64,000 nucleotides of DNA from UBA4742 sp002403895 (GTDB taxonomy: Bacteria > Actinomycetota > Acidimicrobiia > Acidimicrobiales > Acidimicrobilacustridaceae): NCBI GenBank assembly GCA_036823295.1, contig DAISGD010000015.1, positions 1 to 64,000 of the forward strand. The letters are read 5' to 3'. A program made the translations under genes and the position numbers. Shown here piece after piece: positions 33,958 to 42,577 of the stretch; the first letter of the stretch is position 1; each line of letters starts with the position of its first letter. Under the pieces are notes generated by a model. It did no database searches, was not told the DNA's origin, and saw nothing but the letters and a program-made list of their open reading frames with translations.

Positions 33958-34908
33958 TCAGGGCAGGCGCTGGAACCAGATCAGGCTGAGACCGCCGGTG
34001 ATGAGCATGAACAGGAGCGCACCGGCGATGAACCACGTCGAGATCTCGTGTTGCTCGGTGACGAAGCCGACGGAGCTGCCAATGTTGTCGTACACCTGCT
34101 TGAGCTGGGTCTCGGACGTGGCCGCGTAGAACTTGCCGCCCGTGTCGGAGGCGATCGACGTCAGCGCTTCCTTGTCCACCGGCACCGGGATGGGCAATGG
34201 CTCCTGGGGGATGGTGATGGTTCCAGCATCGGTCCCGAAGGCGATGGTGGACACCGGCACGTTGGCCGCTTTGGCCGCGGCCACGGCCGAGTCGTTGGTT
34301 CGACCGTCGGTGGTGGTGCCATCGGTCATCAACACGATGCGAGCTGGCACCTCGGTGCCATCGCTGGCCGGCACCTGCTTGAGCGCGTCGAGGCTGACGA
34401 AGATGGCCTCGCCGATGGCGGTTCGCTCGCCCAGCTGGGCACCCTCGATGGCCCGCTTGACGGCTTCACGATCCGTCGTGGGCGTCACCCGCAGAGAGGC
34501 GTTGCCGTTGAACGTGACCAGACCCAGGTTGATTCGGGTGGGGAGCTGGTCCACGAACGCCTTGGCCGCAGACTGGGCGGCCTCGATCCGGGTGGGGGCC
34601 ACATCGGTTGCCTCCATCGACAGCGAGGTGTCGAGCGCCAACATGATCGTGGCTCGCTCCCGCGGGACCCGCACGTCTCGGGCAGGTTGTGCGAACCCGA
34701 GGATCAGTGTCGACATCGCCAGCAGGAACAGCGCAGCCGGCACATGGCGACGCCAACCCGGTCGCTTCGGTGCTACCTGGTCGAGCAGGGCAATGTTGGT
34801 GAAACGTAGGGTGTAGCGGCGGCGTCGGGTCTGCGCCACGACGTAGAGCGCCGCCAGGGCACCGGCTGCGGCTAGGAGCCAGAGTCGTTCGGGGGAGAGG
34901 AAGGTCAT
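33958..34908 (-). CDS. BatA-like membrane protein with von Willebrand factor A domain
   Basis: A 316-residue protein with two N-terminal helices (LWLLAAAGALAALYVVA and LFLLAMSTLILGFA), a VWA domain (~residues 90-280) and a C-terminal helix (WFIAGALLFMLITGGLSL). The metal-ion-dependent adhesion site is intact: DTSLSM, the threonine in RTAIG and MTDG. Like Bat proteins it presumably assembles with the MoxR ATPase and the DUF58 protein encoded directly upstream in a chaperone-like envelope system. It overlaps the DUF58 gene by four bases (ATGA). A hairpin terminator follows. Confidence 0.9.
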   Translation of the reverse strand: MTFLSPERLWLLAAAGALAALYVVAQTRRRRYTLRFTNIALLDQVAPKRPGWRRHVPAALFLLAMSTLILGFAQPARDVRVPRERATIMLALDTSLSMEATDVAPTRIEAAQSAAKAFVDQLPTRINLGLVTFNGNASLRVTPTTDREAVKRAIEGAQLGERTAIGEAIFVSLDALKQVPASDGTEVPARIVLMTDGTTTDGRTNDSAVAAAKAANVPVSTIAFGTDAGTITIPQEPLPIPVPVDKEALTSIASDTGGKFYAATSETQLKQVYDNIGSSVGFVTEQHEISTWFIAGALLFMLITGGLSLIWFQRLP

Positions 34909-35951
34909 GAGGGGAGCCTCGAGAAAGATTGGAGCCGCTCGCGACGCCAGGCGACGAAGCGCACCAGATCGAGCAGCCAGTCGTGGTCGGTACGGAGCAC
35001 CAAATGGTCGGCGCCGGCACTGCGGATGCGGCTGGCGATCTCGGCTCGCTGGGCGGCGGCCGCCTCGGCGTATCGGCTGCGGGTCTCGGCGTTGCCCGTC
35101 TGGACCTCACGGATGGCGCCGGTTTCGGGGTCGACCAGTTCAAGTAGGCCGACATCGGGGAGTTCGAGTTCACGGGGGTCGACAACCTCGACGGCCAGCA
35201 CCTCGTGGCGAGCGCCGAGGACGCGCAACGGGCGCTCCCACTCATCGCCGGGCAGGAAGTCGGAGACCACGACGATCAGACCCCGCCGACGGGTGGCGGT
35301 GGCGAGTCGTCGCAGGGCTCCCGCCAGATCGGATGGTCCGGCGTGGTCGGTCTTGGCCGCCACCAGGGTTCGGTGCAACAACGCCTGAAGGTTGGCGCGT
35401 CCTCCCCGGGCGGGAAGCGTGATGGCCTGTTCGCCTTCGAGGACGACGGCACCGATCCGGTTCCCGGTCCGTTGCGTGAGGAAGCCGACGGCGGCCATGG
35501 CGGCCAGGGCGAGATCGCGTTTCTCGCAGTCGGCGGTGCCGAAGGCGAGGCTGGCCGAGAAGTCGGCGACGATCCAGGTCTCCAGCTCGCGATCGGCGAT
35601 GGACTGGCGGATGTGGGGTTGCTGGGTGCGGGCAGTCACGTTCCAGTCGATGCGACGAACGTCGTCGCCGGGAGCGTACGGGCGGGTCTCACCCGGCTCG
35701 CTGCCATGGCCGGGGACGAGGCCCCGGTAGTCACCTTGCAGCATGCCATCCAGGCGCCGAGTGATGGTGAGCTCCAGACGGCGAAGGACCTCTGACGAAG
35801 GACCGGTGGCGATACTCGGGGGCCGGTCGTTACGCGTCTGGGCGTGGAGCGCCTGGTTGGCCGCGATGGGCGGCCGAGGGGTGCCATCCGGCGGGCCGCT
35901 GGGGGGCCCACCGGACTTCGCCACACCCGAGGGGTGGAGGGGATCGGTCAC
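34905..35951 (-). CDS. DUF58 domain protein
   Basis: A 348-residue protein with the DUF58 hallmark YAPGDDVRRIDWNVTART followed by a VWA-like fold (WIVADFSASLAFG; GLIVVVSDFLPGDEWERPL). Its first ~50 residues are Pro/Gly-rich and probably disordered. DUF58 proteins almost always accompany MoxR ATPases and are thought to be their partners. It is coupled to the moxR-type gene upstream and to the VWA gene downstream by four-base overlaps, so the three make one operon. Confidence 0.9.
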   Translation of the reverse strand: MTDPLHPSGVAKSGGPPSGPPDGTPRPPIAANQALHAQTRNDRPPSIATGPSSEVLRRLELTITRRLDGMLQGDYRGLVPGHGSEPGETRPYAPGDDVRRIDWNVTARTQQPHIRQSIADRELETWIVADFSASLAFGTADCEKRDLALAAMAAVGFLTQRTGNRIGAVVLEGEQAITLPARGGRANLQALLHRTLVAAKTDHAGPSDLAGALRRLATATRRRGLIVVVSDFLPGDEWERPLRVLGARHEVLAVEVVDPRELELPDVGLLELVDPETGAIREVQTGNAETRSRYAEAAAAQRAEIASRIRSAGADHLVLRTDHDWLLDLVRFVAWRRERLQSFSRLPS

Positions 35952-37057
35952 GGCGTCGGCGCTGCAAACGGGGAGGTCGGGGCCGTGGGAGGCGGCGGTG
36001 TCGGCGCGGCGGTGGCAGCTGATTGATCTTGCGACGGGGCGAGCCGGGGGGCGGGTACCGTGCTGAGCAGGCGGGCCAAGAGATGGTCGACAGTCAAGCC
36101 CTGGGCTAGGGCTTCATAGCTCAGCACAAGGCGGTGGCGCAGAACGTCGGGGGCGATGTCGTAGACGTCCTGGGGTAGGGCATAAGTGCGACCCCGCAGC
36201 AGGGCCAGGGAGCGGGCCGCCGCCACCAGGCCGAGACTCGCTCGGGGGCTTGCGCCGAAGGCGAGCAGCTCTTCGAGTTCCGGGAGGTTGAACTGTCCGG
36301 GGTTCCGAGTGGCGAGCACGAGGCTCACTGCGTACTCGACCACACCGTGATCGACGTAGATGCCGTCGGCCATGCGTTGCAGGTCCGCCAATTCCTCGAG
36401 GCTGAGCACAGGCTGGGCGTGCGGGGGGTTGACACCCATGCGATGCACGATCTCGATCTCCTCGGCGGGAGTCGGATAGCCGATGACGATCTTCATGAGG
36501 AAGCGGTCACGCTGTGCCTCGGGGAGCGGGTACACGCCCTCGCTCTCGATCGGATTCTGGGTGGCCAGGACCAGGAAAGGAGTGGGAACGTCGAACGTCT
36601 CCCCGCCGATCGACACGTGATACTCGGCCATGACCTCGAGCAGGGCGGACTGCACCTTGGCCGGCGCCCGGTTGATCTCATCGGCCAGGACGAAGTTGGC
36701 GAAGATCGGGCCGAGTTCGACGTCGAAGCGCTCGGTGGAGGCTCGGTAGATGCGGGTGCCGGTGATGTCCGCGGGCAACAGGTCGGGGGTGAACTGCAGG
36801 CGGGCATAGGTGCCGCCGACCACGGTCGAGAGGGTCTCGGCGGCGAGGGTCTTGGCCAGGCCGGGCACCCCCTCCAGCAGGGCGTGGCCCCCCGAGAGGA
36901 GGCAGACCATCAGCCGCTCGATGGCGCGGTCCTGCCCCACGATGACCTTCTTGACCTCGAACATCGCCTGTTCGAGGCGGGCGGGCGAGACGGTGGTGGG
37001 AGTCGGGGTGGGGTCGCTCATGGGCGGCTGCTCCTGAAGATCGGTCATAGGGGGCAC
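35948..37057 (-). CDS. MoxR-family AAA+ ATPase
   Basis: A 369-residue AAA+ ATPase. Walker A is LLEGVPGLAKTLAAETL, Walker B is FVLADEINRAPAKVQ, sensor 1 is LATQNPIESEGVYPLPEAQ with arginine finger QRDRF, and the C-terminal lid follows. MoxR ATPases act as chaperones that activate or insert metal cofactors in VWA-protein partners. It heads the moxR-DUF58-VWA operon. The last ~35 residues are a Pro/Ala/Thr-rich tail. ATG 37048 (TDLQEQPP) is an alternative start. The divergent neighbour is a response regulator. Confidence 0.95.
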   Translation of the reverse strand: MPPMTDLQEQPPMSDPTPTPTTVSPARLEQAMFEVKKVIVGQDRAIERLMVCLLSGGHALLEGVPGLAKTLAAETLSTVVGGTYARLQFTPDLLPADITGTRIYRASTERFDVELGPIFANFVLADEINRAPAKVQSALLEVMAEYHVSIGGETFDVPTPFLVLATQNPIESEGVYPLPEAQRDRFLMKIVIGYPTPAEEIEIVHRMGVNPPHAQPVLSLEELADLQRMADGIYVDHGVVEYAVSLVLATRNPGQFNLPELEELLAFGASPRASLGLVAAARSLALLRGRTYALPQDVYDIAPDVLRHRLVLSYEALAQGLTVDHLLARLLSTVPAPRLAPSQDQSAATAAPTPPPPTAPTSPFAAPTP

Positions 37058-37293
37058 AAAACCACATCGCGCCGAAGGTCAACATAAAGCGACGACGGCT
37101 CGTTCGAACCCTGCCGCGCGCTGCCCCCCGTCAAACGGGGAAACTGGCGGCCGGGACTGGAACGCCCACGGCGCCACGCTGGCCCAGGACGCCCCCGTCG
37201 TCTCTCGCTGATCCGCTGCCCTCGTGGGAGGCTTCCCTGCGGCGGTGGCGGGCTGCCGCTCGATGACGGGCGATCGACACTACGTTTCGATCC

Positions 37294-37977
37294 GTGCGTG
37301 TGCTCGTGGTGGACGACGAGGTTGAGCTGGCTGACGCCATTGCCCGGGGTCTGCGCCGCGACGGCTATGCGGTGGACCTGGCCCACGACGGGGCCGAGGC
37401 CATCGACAAGCTGATGATCAACGAGTACGACCTGGTGTGCCTGGACGTGACCATGCCAGGGGTCGATGGGCGTGAGGTGTGCCGGCGGATCCGGTCGGAC
37501 CTGGGTCTCGATCCGCCGCCGCGAGTTTTGATGCTCACTGCCCGCGATGGCCTGGAGGACCGGGTGGCCGGCCTCGACGATGGCGCGGACGACTACCTGG
37601 TGAAGCCGTTCGCCCTTCCCGAGCTCCTGGCCCGGGTGCGGTCGTTGTTGCGGCGCGAGGCGGCTACCACGACGTCGGTACTCGTGGTCGGCGATCTCGA
37701 ACTGGATGTCGCCCGCCATAGCGCCCAGCGTGGCGACCGGACGCTTGATCTGACCGCCAAGGAGTTCGCTCTCTTGCACTACTTCATGGTGCGCGCCGGC
37801 CAGGTCCTGTCTCAGGAGACCCTGCTCGAGCACGTGTGGGACGAACATGCCGACCCGTTCACCAACACCGTCCGGGTCACGGTGGGCACCCTTCGGCGGA
37901 AGCTGGCCAGCTCCGGGGAGGACCAGCCGATCGACACGGTGGTCGGTCGGGGCTACCGATTGCGGGATGGGTCATGA
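37294..37977 (+). CDS. OmpR/PhoB-family response regulator
   Basis: A 227-residue two-domain regulator. The receiver has VVDDE, phosphoacceptor Asp51 in LDVTMPG, Thr82 in LTARD and Lys104 in LVKPF. The DNA-binding winged helix includes LTAKEFALLHYFM and TVRVTVGTLRRKL. The start is GTG 37294. It overlaps the histidine kinase gene by ATGA, forming a two-component system. The divergent moxR operon and the downstream HtrA protease gene make envelope-stress genes plausible targets, as in MprAB-type systems; this is inference from context. Confidence 0.95.
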   Translation: MRVLVVDDEVELADAIARGLRRDGYAVDLAHDGAEAIDKLMINEYDLVCLDVTMPGVDGREVCRRIRSDLGLDPPPRVLMLTARDGLEDRVAGLDDGADDYLVKPFALPELLARVRSLLRREAATTTSVLVVGDLELDVARHSAQRGDRTLDLTAKEFALLHYFMVRAGQVLSQETLLEHVWDEHADPFTNTVRVTVGTLRRKLASSGEDQPIDTVVGRGYRLRDGS

Positions 37978-39167
37978 GCATCCGCCTGCGCTTGGCGCTC
38001 ATCTACTCGGTGGTGTTGTGCATCCTGGCGGCCCTGGCGGTCGGGGCGATCTACCTCGCTCTGGCCCACGCCATCGACAGTTCGCCCATCTACTCCCGGA
38101 CGGTGCCGGTGGCGACACCCGACGGCATCGTCGTACAGCAAGAGACGTTCAAAACCGTCGAGCGGGTGGTCAACGAGGCCACGCTCGGAAAGCTGCGCAA
38201 CTACTCTCTGAGTGCGCTGCTGGTCCTGTTCGTGGCCAGCGTCGGAGTCGGATGGGCCGTTGCCGGCTACGTGCTGCGTCCCATCGGTCGCATCACGGGG
38301 GTAGCTCGGGAGATCTCGGCGACCGATCTGTCTCGCCGCATCGATCTCCCGGGTCCTGACGACGAGCTCCACCACCTGGCGGACACGTTCGACCAGATGC
38401 TGGGTCGTCTCGACGCGGCCTTCGACGGGCAACGCCAGTTCATCCAGGAGGCGTCGCATGAGCTGCGCAACCCCCTTGCCGTGATCCGGACCAATCTGGA
38501 GGTCACCCTCAGCGACCCCGATGCCTCGGCGGAGGACCTCCGCCACACGGCCGAGGTGGTGGAGCGCTCCAGCGAGCGGATGACCCGGCTGGTGGATGAC
38601 CTGTTGCTCTACGCCCGCAACGAGACCCCGGCGCTCGAACGCCAGCCGCTCGATGCCGCCGCGCTCGTGCACGAGGCGGCTGACGAGTTCCGGGCCTCGG
38701 CCGAAGCCCGTCAGCTCCGCATCGAGAGCGACGCCCCTGCCGGCCTGATGGTGACCGGGGACCGCAACGCGCTCCGCCAGGCGTTGGCCAACTTGTTGGC
38801 CAACGCCACCCGCCTCGCACCGATCGGCTCGAGGGTCGCGGTGCGAGCCGGCCGCGAGGGCGCCTGGGTCTGGCTGGCGGTCGACGATCAAGGACCAGGG
38901 ATCGCTCCCGGCGATCAGGACTTCGTCTTCCAGCGATTCTGGCGGGGCCAACCCATTGGCGCTGGGGAAGAGCGTCGCAGCGGGCTGGGCCTGACCATCG
39001 TGCGCCAGATCGCCGAGGCCCACGGTGGCGAGGTCAAGCTCGTGTCGGCCGCGGGCGTGGGCTCGACCTTCGCTATCTGGCTGCCGGCCCGGGAGGGATC
39101 AGCCCCCGAGGCGGGAGCCCCCGGGGCCGATGGCGCCGTTGCCCGATCAGGAGAACCCGAGGCTTAG
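37974..39167 (+). CDS. Sensor histidine kinase (HAMP, HisKA, HATPase)
   Basis: A 397-residue membrane kinase. Two helices (~residues 6-31 and 78-100) flank a periplasmic loop of about 45 residues; a HAMP linker follows (LRPIGRITGVAREI). His162 in EASHELRNPL is the phosphorylation site. The ATPase domain has the N box LANLLANATRLAP, G1 DDQGPGIAP, F box VFQRFW and G2 GLGLTIV. The N box reads NATR rather than the usual NA(V/I)K. It is paired with the response regulator upstream. The last ~20 residues are an Ala/Gly/Pro tail. Confidence 0.95.
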   Translation: MSIRLRLALIYSVVLCILAALAVGAIYLALAHAIDSSPIYSRTVPVATPDGIVVQQETFKTVERVVNEATLGKLRNYSLSALLVLFVASVGVGWAVAGYVLRPIGRITGVAREISATDLSRRIDLPGPDDELHHLADTFDQMLGRLDAAFDGQRQFIQEASHELRNPLAVIRTNLEVTLSDPDASAEDLRHTAEVVERSSERMTRLVDDLLLYARNETPALERQPLDAAALVHEAADEFRASAEARQLRIESDAPAGLMVTGDRNALRQALANLLANATRLAPIGSRVAVRAGREGAWVWLAVDDQGPGIAPGDQDFVFQRFWRGQPIGAGEERRSGLGLTIVRQIAEAHGGEVKLVSAAGVGSTFAIWLPAREGSAPEAGAPGADGAVARSGEPEA

Positions 39168-39237
39168 CTTCGCTTTACGCGGTGATCCGTATGGTCGTCC
39201 CCAGATCACCGTTCCCCTCTCTTGAAGGATGCCCTAA

Positions 39238-40590
39238 GTGACGACTCCCTGGGATGCGCAACCCGGTCCCGTGCCCCCCGCCGGCGACGACCCCCTCACC
39301 ACCCCCGCCGATGCTTCGACGGGCGAGATTCCCCCGGCCCCGCCCTCCTGGGTGTCGACGCCGGCGTCCACCCCGCCGCCTGCTGCCCCTGGCTGGGCCA
39401 GTCCCTCCACCCCGGCGGCCGGGAGCCCACCCGTCCTGGGTGGCTCGACCCCGCCCGTCGGCGGGGCCGGCCCCTCGTGGTCGGCCGGGTCGGTTCCCCC
39501 CACGCCGCCGCCGGTCGTGCCCACGCCCGTTGGCTCGGGCCGCCCCAAGGGTCGGGGCTGGCTCATGGCCGGTGCCATCGTGGCCGCCGCCGCCCTGCTC
39601 ACCGCCGGGTTCCTGGGGCGCGATGTCGTCGACCGTCGAGACGCGTCGACCACCGCCGCCATCAGCGGCACGAACACCTTGACCACCAACAACGGCCCCA
39701 CCACCCCCGTGGTCCCCTCCTCGGGTGACGAACCGGTCGTCGCCGTAGCGAAGGCTCTGACGCCCGCCGTAGTGCAGATCCAGACCTCCGACGGCCTCGG
39801 TTCCGGAGTCATCTATGACAGCAGCGGTCTCATCGTTACCAACGCCCACGTGGTGGGCACCTCCAAGACGGTGCAGGTCAACCTCTACGACGGCTCCAAG
39901 CTGGAAGGCACCGTGCAGGGCAGTGACACGTCGAGCGACATCGCCGTCGTGAAGGTGGACAGCGGCTCGAAGAAGCTGACCGCGGCCAAGCTGGCCGGCG
40001 CGGAGCCCACCGTGGGTTCGGTGGCGGTTGCCATCGGCAGCCCCTTCGGACTGAGTGGTTCGGTCACCGCCGGTGTCATCAGCGCCATCGATCGGCCGGT
40101 CGACAACAACCAGGCCACGGTGAACATGATCCAGACCGACGCCCCCATCAATCCCGGCAACTCGGGTGGAGCGCTGGCCAATCGCAACGCCGAGGTCATC
40201 GGCATCAACGCCGAGATCTACAGCCAGAAGGGTGAGAACAACGGCATCGGCTTCGCCATCCCGATCGCGACGGCCAAGACGGTGGCCGACAAGATCACCA
40301 GCGGGGGCTCGCTGGCCCGGCCGCTCGTCGGGGTGAGCATCAAGAATGACCCCAATGGTGCGACTGGCGCTTTCATCGCCGAGGTCCAGTCCGGTGGCGC
40401 TGCCGAGAAGGCCGGCCTGCAGGTCGGCGACATCGTCACCTCGGTGAACGGCACGGCCGTTGCCACGGCTGACGAGTTCCGGGGCACTGTCGGCGCTTTC
40501 AGCCCCGACGAGACCATCACCCTCGAGGTCCAGCGCGGCGGCAAGACCATCCAGGTGGACGTGACCCTGGGCAGCAACACCGGTAACTGA
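39238..40590 (+). CDS. HtrA/DegP-like membrane-anchored serine protease with PDZ domain
   Basis: A 450-residue protease. A long cytosolic Pro/Ala/Ser-rich part (~1-105) precedes one helix (WLMAGAIVAAAALLTAG), so the protease faces outward. The catalytic triad is His204 (TNAHVV), Asp234 (SDIAVV) and Ser309 (PGNSGGAL). A PDZ domain covers the last ~95 residues (AGLQVGDIVTSVNG). It probably degrades or refolds damaged envelope proteins. The start is GTG 39238. The 70-bp gap after the kinase gene holds GGTGATC/GATCACC, a possible weak hairpin. A strong terminator follows the gene. The order kinase-htrA resembles mprAB-pepD of mycobacteria. Confidence 0.94.
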   Translation: MTTPWDAQPGPVPPAGDDPLTTPADASTGEIPPAPPSWVSTPASTPPPAAPGWASPSTPAAGSPPVLGGSTPPVGGAGPSWSAGSVPPTPPPVVPTPVGSGRPKGRGWLMAGAIVAAAALLTAGFLGRDVVDRRDASTTAAISGTNTLTTNNGPTTPVVPSSGDEPVVAVAKALTPAVVQIQTSDGLGSGVIYDSSGLIVTNAHVVGTSKTVQVNLYDGSKLEGTVQGSDTSSDIAVVKVDSGSKKLTAAKLAGAEPTVGSVAVAIGSPFGLSGSVTAGVISAIDRPVDNNQATVNMIQTDAPINPGNSGGALANRNAEVIGINAEIYSQKGENNGIGFAIPIATAKTVADKITSGGSLARPLVGVSIKNDPNGATGAFIAEVQSGGAAEKAGLQVGDIVTSVNGTAVATADEFRGTVGAFSPDETITLEVQRGGKTIQVDVTLGSNTGN

Positions 40591-40695
40591 TCGCCAACCG
40601 ATCAACGACTCCGGCAGTCCCAACCCTGCCGGTGCTCGTGGTCTCGGGTCGGTCCTCCTCAGGAGCCCTCCCAGCCCGACTCGGGACCACCCTCC

Positions 40696-40734
40696 CAGCG
40701 ACCGCATCCTCTCCCAGCGAGGATGCGGTCGCTG
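40696..40734 (+). terminator. Strong hairpin terminator after the HtrA gene
   Basis: A perfect 16-bp stem (40696-40711 with 40719-40734) around a 7-base loop; the arms contain GACCGCATCCTC and GAGGATGCGGTC. It stands 105 bp beyond the protease stop and before ftsY. No T tract follows. Confidence 0.75.
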
Positions 40735-40815
40735 CGCGTCCGGCCCCATGAGGGATACGTCGGCGTCCGGCTTCCGAGAGGCGACCGGCTAGTCGCTGAG
40801 TAGGCTCGTGCCCTC

Positions 40816-41982
40816 ATGTCGATCCTCGTCGTCTTCGTCCTCGTCGCCGTGCTCGGCGTCCTCATCGGCACCGCATTCGCCCTGGTCCGGACCAGGAGCC
40901 GCCACGACGCCACCCTGCTGGAGCCGCTGACCGACATGCGGGGCGTACCGACGGAGGTAAAAGAGGACGTGGCCCGCCACGTCGCCCAACTCGAGGGCGA
41001 GGCCGAGGAGGAGGCCGCAGAGGTCGACGTCGAGCTGGCCGCCGCCGTCGACGAGGCGATGGCCCCGCCGGCCGAGGCGCCGGTCAGGCCGAAGTTCCGC
41101 GATCGTCTGGGCAAGGCCCGGTCGACGCTGTCGGGCTACCTCATCTCCATCGGCGCCCGGGGCCGGATCGATGCTGAGACCTGGGACGAGCTCGAAGAGG
41201 CCCTCATCCGCGCCGACGTCGGCATGGAGCCGACCATCGAGCTGCTCGACGCCCTCCGGGCCCGGGTCAAGGCGGAGGGCCTGACCGAGTCCAGCGAGCT
41301 GCTGGACGCCCTCAAAGATGAGCTCAAGTCCCGCCTGGCCGGCTACGACCGGACGTTGCACCTGGCCGATGTCGCACCCTCGGTGTGGTTGTTCGTCGGG
41401 GTGAACGGGGTCGGCAAGACCACGACCATCGGCAAGCTCGGCAAGCGCGAGACCGCCGAGGGTCGCACCGTGGTCATGGCGGCGGGGGACACCTTCCGGG
41501 CCGCGGCGGCCGAGCAACTGGGCATGTGGGCCGAGCGCTGCGGCGCCGATTTTGTCCGCGGCGCCGAGGGGGGCGACCCGAGCTCGGTGATCTTCGACGC
41601 GGTGGAGCGGGCCGCCGCCCGCGGATCCGACCTGGTGCTGGCTGACACGGCGGGCCGACTGCACACCAAGGTGAACCTCATGGAGGAGCTGCGCAAGGTC
41701 CGCCGGGTGGCCGAGAAGGGAGCGGGATCGGTCAGCGAGGTGCTCCTGGTGCTCGACGCCACGACCGGTCAGAACGGCCTAGTGCAAGCCAAGCAGTTCA
41801 CCGAGGCGGTGGAGCTGACCGGTGTGGTCCTCACCAAGCTCGACGGATCGGCCAAGGGCGGCATCGTCGTGGCCATCCAGTCACAACTCGGTATCCCGGT
41901 GAAGCTCGTCGGTCTCGGTGAGACCGCCGACGACCTCGTAGTCTTCGATCCCGACGAGTTCGTCGACGCCCTCTTCTCGTGA
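40816..41982 (+). CDS. ftsY: Signal recognition particle receptor FtsY
   Basis: A 388-residue SRP receptor GTPase. An N-terminal helix (ILVVFVLVAVLGVLIGTAFALV) and a Glu/Ala-rich acidic stretch (~50-85) give membrane association; the NG domain has GVNGVGKTTTIGKL, AAGDTFRAAAAEQL, DTAGRLHTK and TKLDGSAKGG. It docks SRP-ribosome complexes at the membrane. It follows the terminator of the protease gene and precedes a BON protein and ffh, so SRP and its receptor are near neighbours here. In many actinobacteria ftsY directly follows smc; here an 8-kb envelope block lies between them. Confidence 0.96.
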   Translation: MSILVVFVLVAVLGVLIGTAFALVRTRSRHDATLLEPLTDMRGVPTEVKEDVARHVAQLEGEAEEEAAEVDVELAAAVDEAMAPPAEAPVRPKFRDRLGKARSTLSGYLISIGARGRIDAETWDELEEALIRADVGMEPTIELLDALRARVKAEGLTESSELLDALKDELKSRLAGYDRTLHLADVAPSVWLFVGVNGVGKTTTIGKLGKRETAEGRTVVMAAGDTFRAAAAEQLGMWAERCGADFVRGAEGGDPSSVIFDAVERAAARGSDLVLADTAGRLHTKVNLMEELRKVRRVAEKGAGSVSEVLLVLDATTGQNGLVQAKQFTEAVELTGVVLTKLDGSAKGGIVVAIQSQLGIPVKLVGLGETADDLVVFDPDEFVDALFS

Positions 41983-42037
41983 AGGTGCGACTCGAGTTCG
42001 TCGTCCCCGTAGTCCAGCCGGCTAAGGAATCGCTGTC

Positions 42038-42541
42038 GTGAACATGCTCGGTCGTGTCTTCGTCCTGCCCGCCAAGCTCGTGTTCGCCTCGGTGGAAACC
42101 GCATTCCGGGCCGGCCGGCTGGTCGGATCGGTACCGGTCGGCGCGGCACGCCGCACCTCGCGCCTGTTGGGGTTCCGAGGCACACTCGCCCTGGTGATCG
42201 GCTTCGCCCTGGGGCTGCTGTTGGCCCCGGTGCCGGGACGCCAGCTCCGCGCCCGGCTCAAGCTGGTGCTGGACCGCACGGGCGGTGTCAGTGACGCCGA
42301 GCTCGCCGAACGGGTCAGCTTCGAGCTGGAGCACGCGTCCCGTACGTGGCACCTCCCTCAGCCCCGGGTCTCCGTGGCCTCGGGCCGGGTCGTGCTCAGC
42401 GGCGACATTGATCACGAGGCGGCCAGGGACGAGCTGGCCCGGGTGGCTGCCGCCGTGCCCGGTGTCACCGCCGTCGACAACCTGGTCGTGGTGAGCCAAG
42501 GCACCGATCCAGCGGCCGGCGCCAGCACCGACCCCGGCTGA
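42038..42541 (+). CDS. BON-domain membrane protein
   Basis: A 167-residue protein from GTG 42038. A basic N-terminus leads to one helix (LALVIGFALGLLLAPV), then a short linker and a BON domain in the second half: VASGRVVLSGDIDHEAARDE followed by VAAAVPGVTAVDNLVVV. BON domains bind phospholipids or sit in outer layers. Its location between ftsY and ffh, in the same direction with short gaps, suggests co-transcription but not necessarily a role in the SRP pathway. Confidence 0.82.
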   Translation: MNMLGRVFVLPAKLVFASVETAFRAGRLVGSVPVGAARRTSRLLGFRGTLALVIGFALGLLLAPVPGRQLRARLKLVLDRTGGVSDAELAERVSFELEHASRTWHLPQPRVSVASGRVVLSGDIDHEAARDELARVAAAVPGVTAVDNLVVVSQGTDPAAGASTDPG

Positions 42542-42577
42542 CGGCCGGCCACCGAAGTCCGGTAGCCTCCGTGCTCC

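Noticed and set aside
39175..40749. 524-residue minus-strand frame opposite the HtrA gene
   Set aside because: Antisense of a complete protease with catalytic triad; Gly/Arg-rich and domainless.
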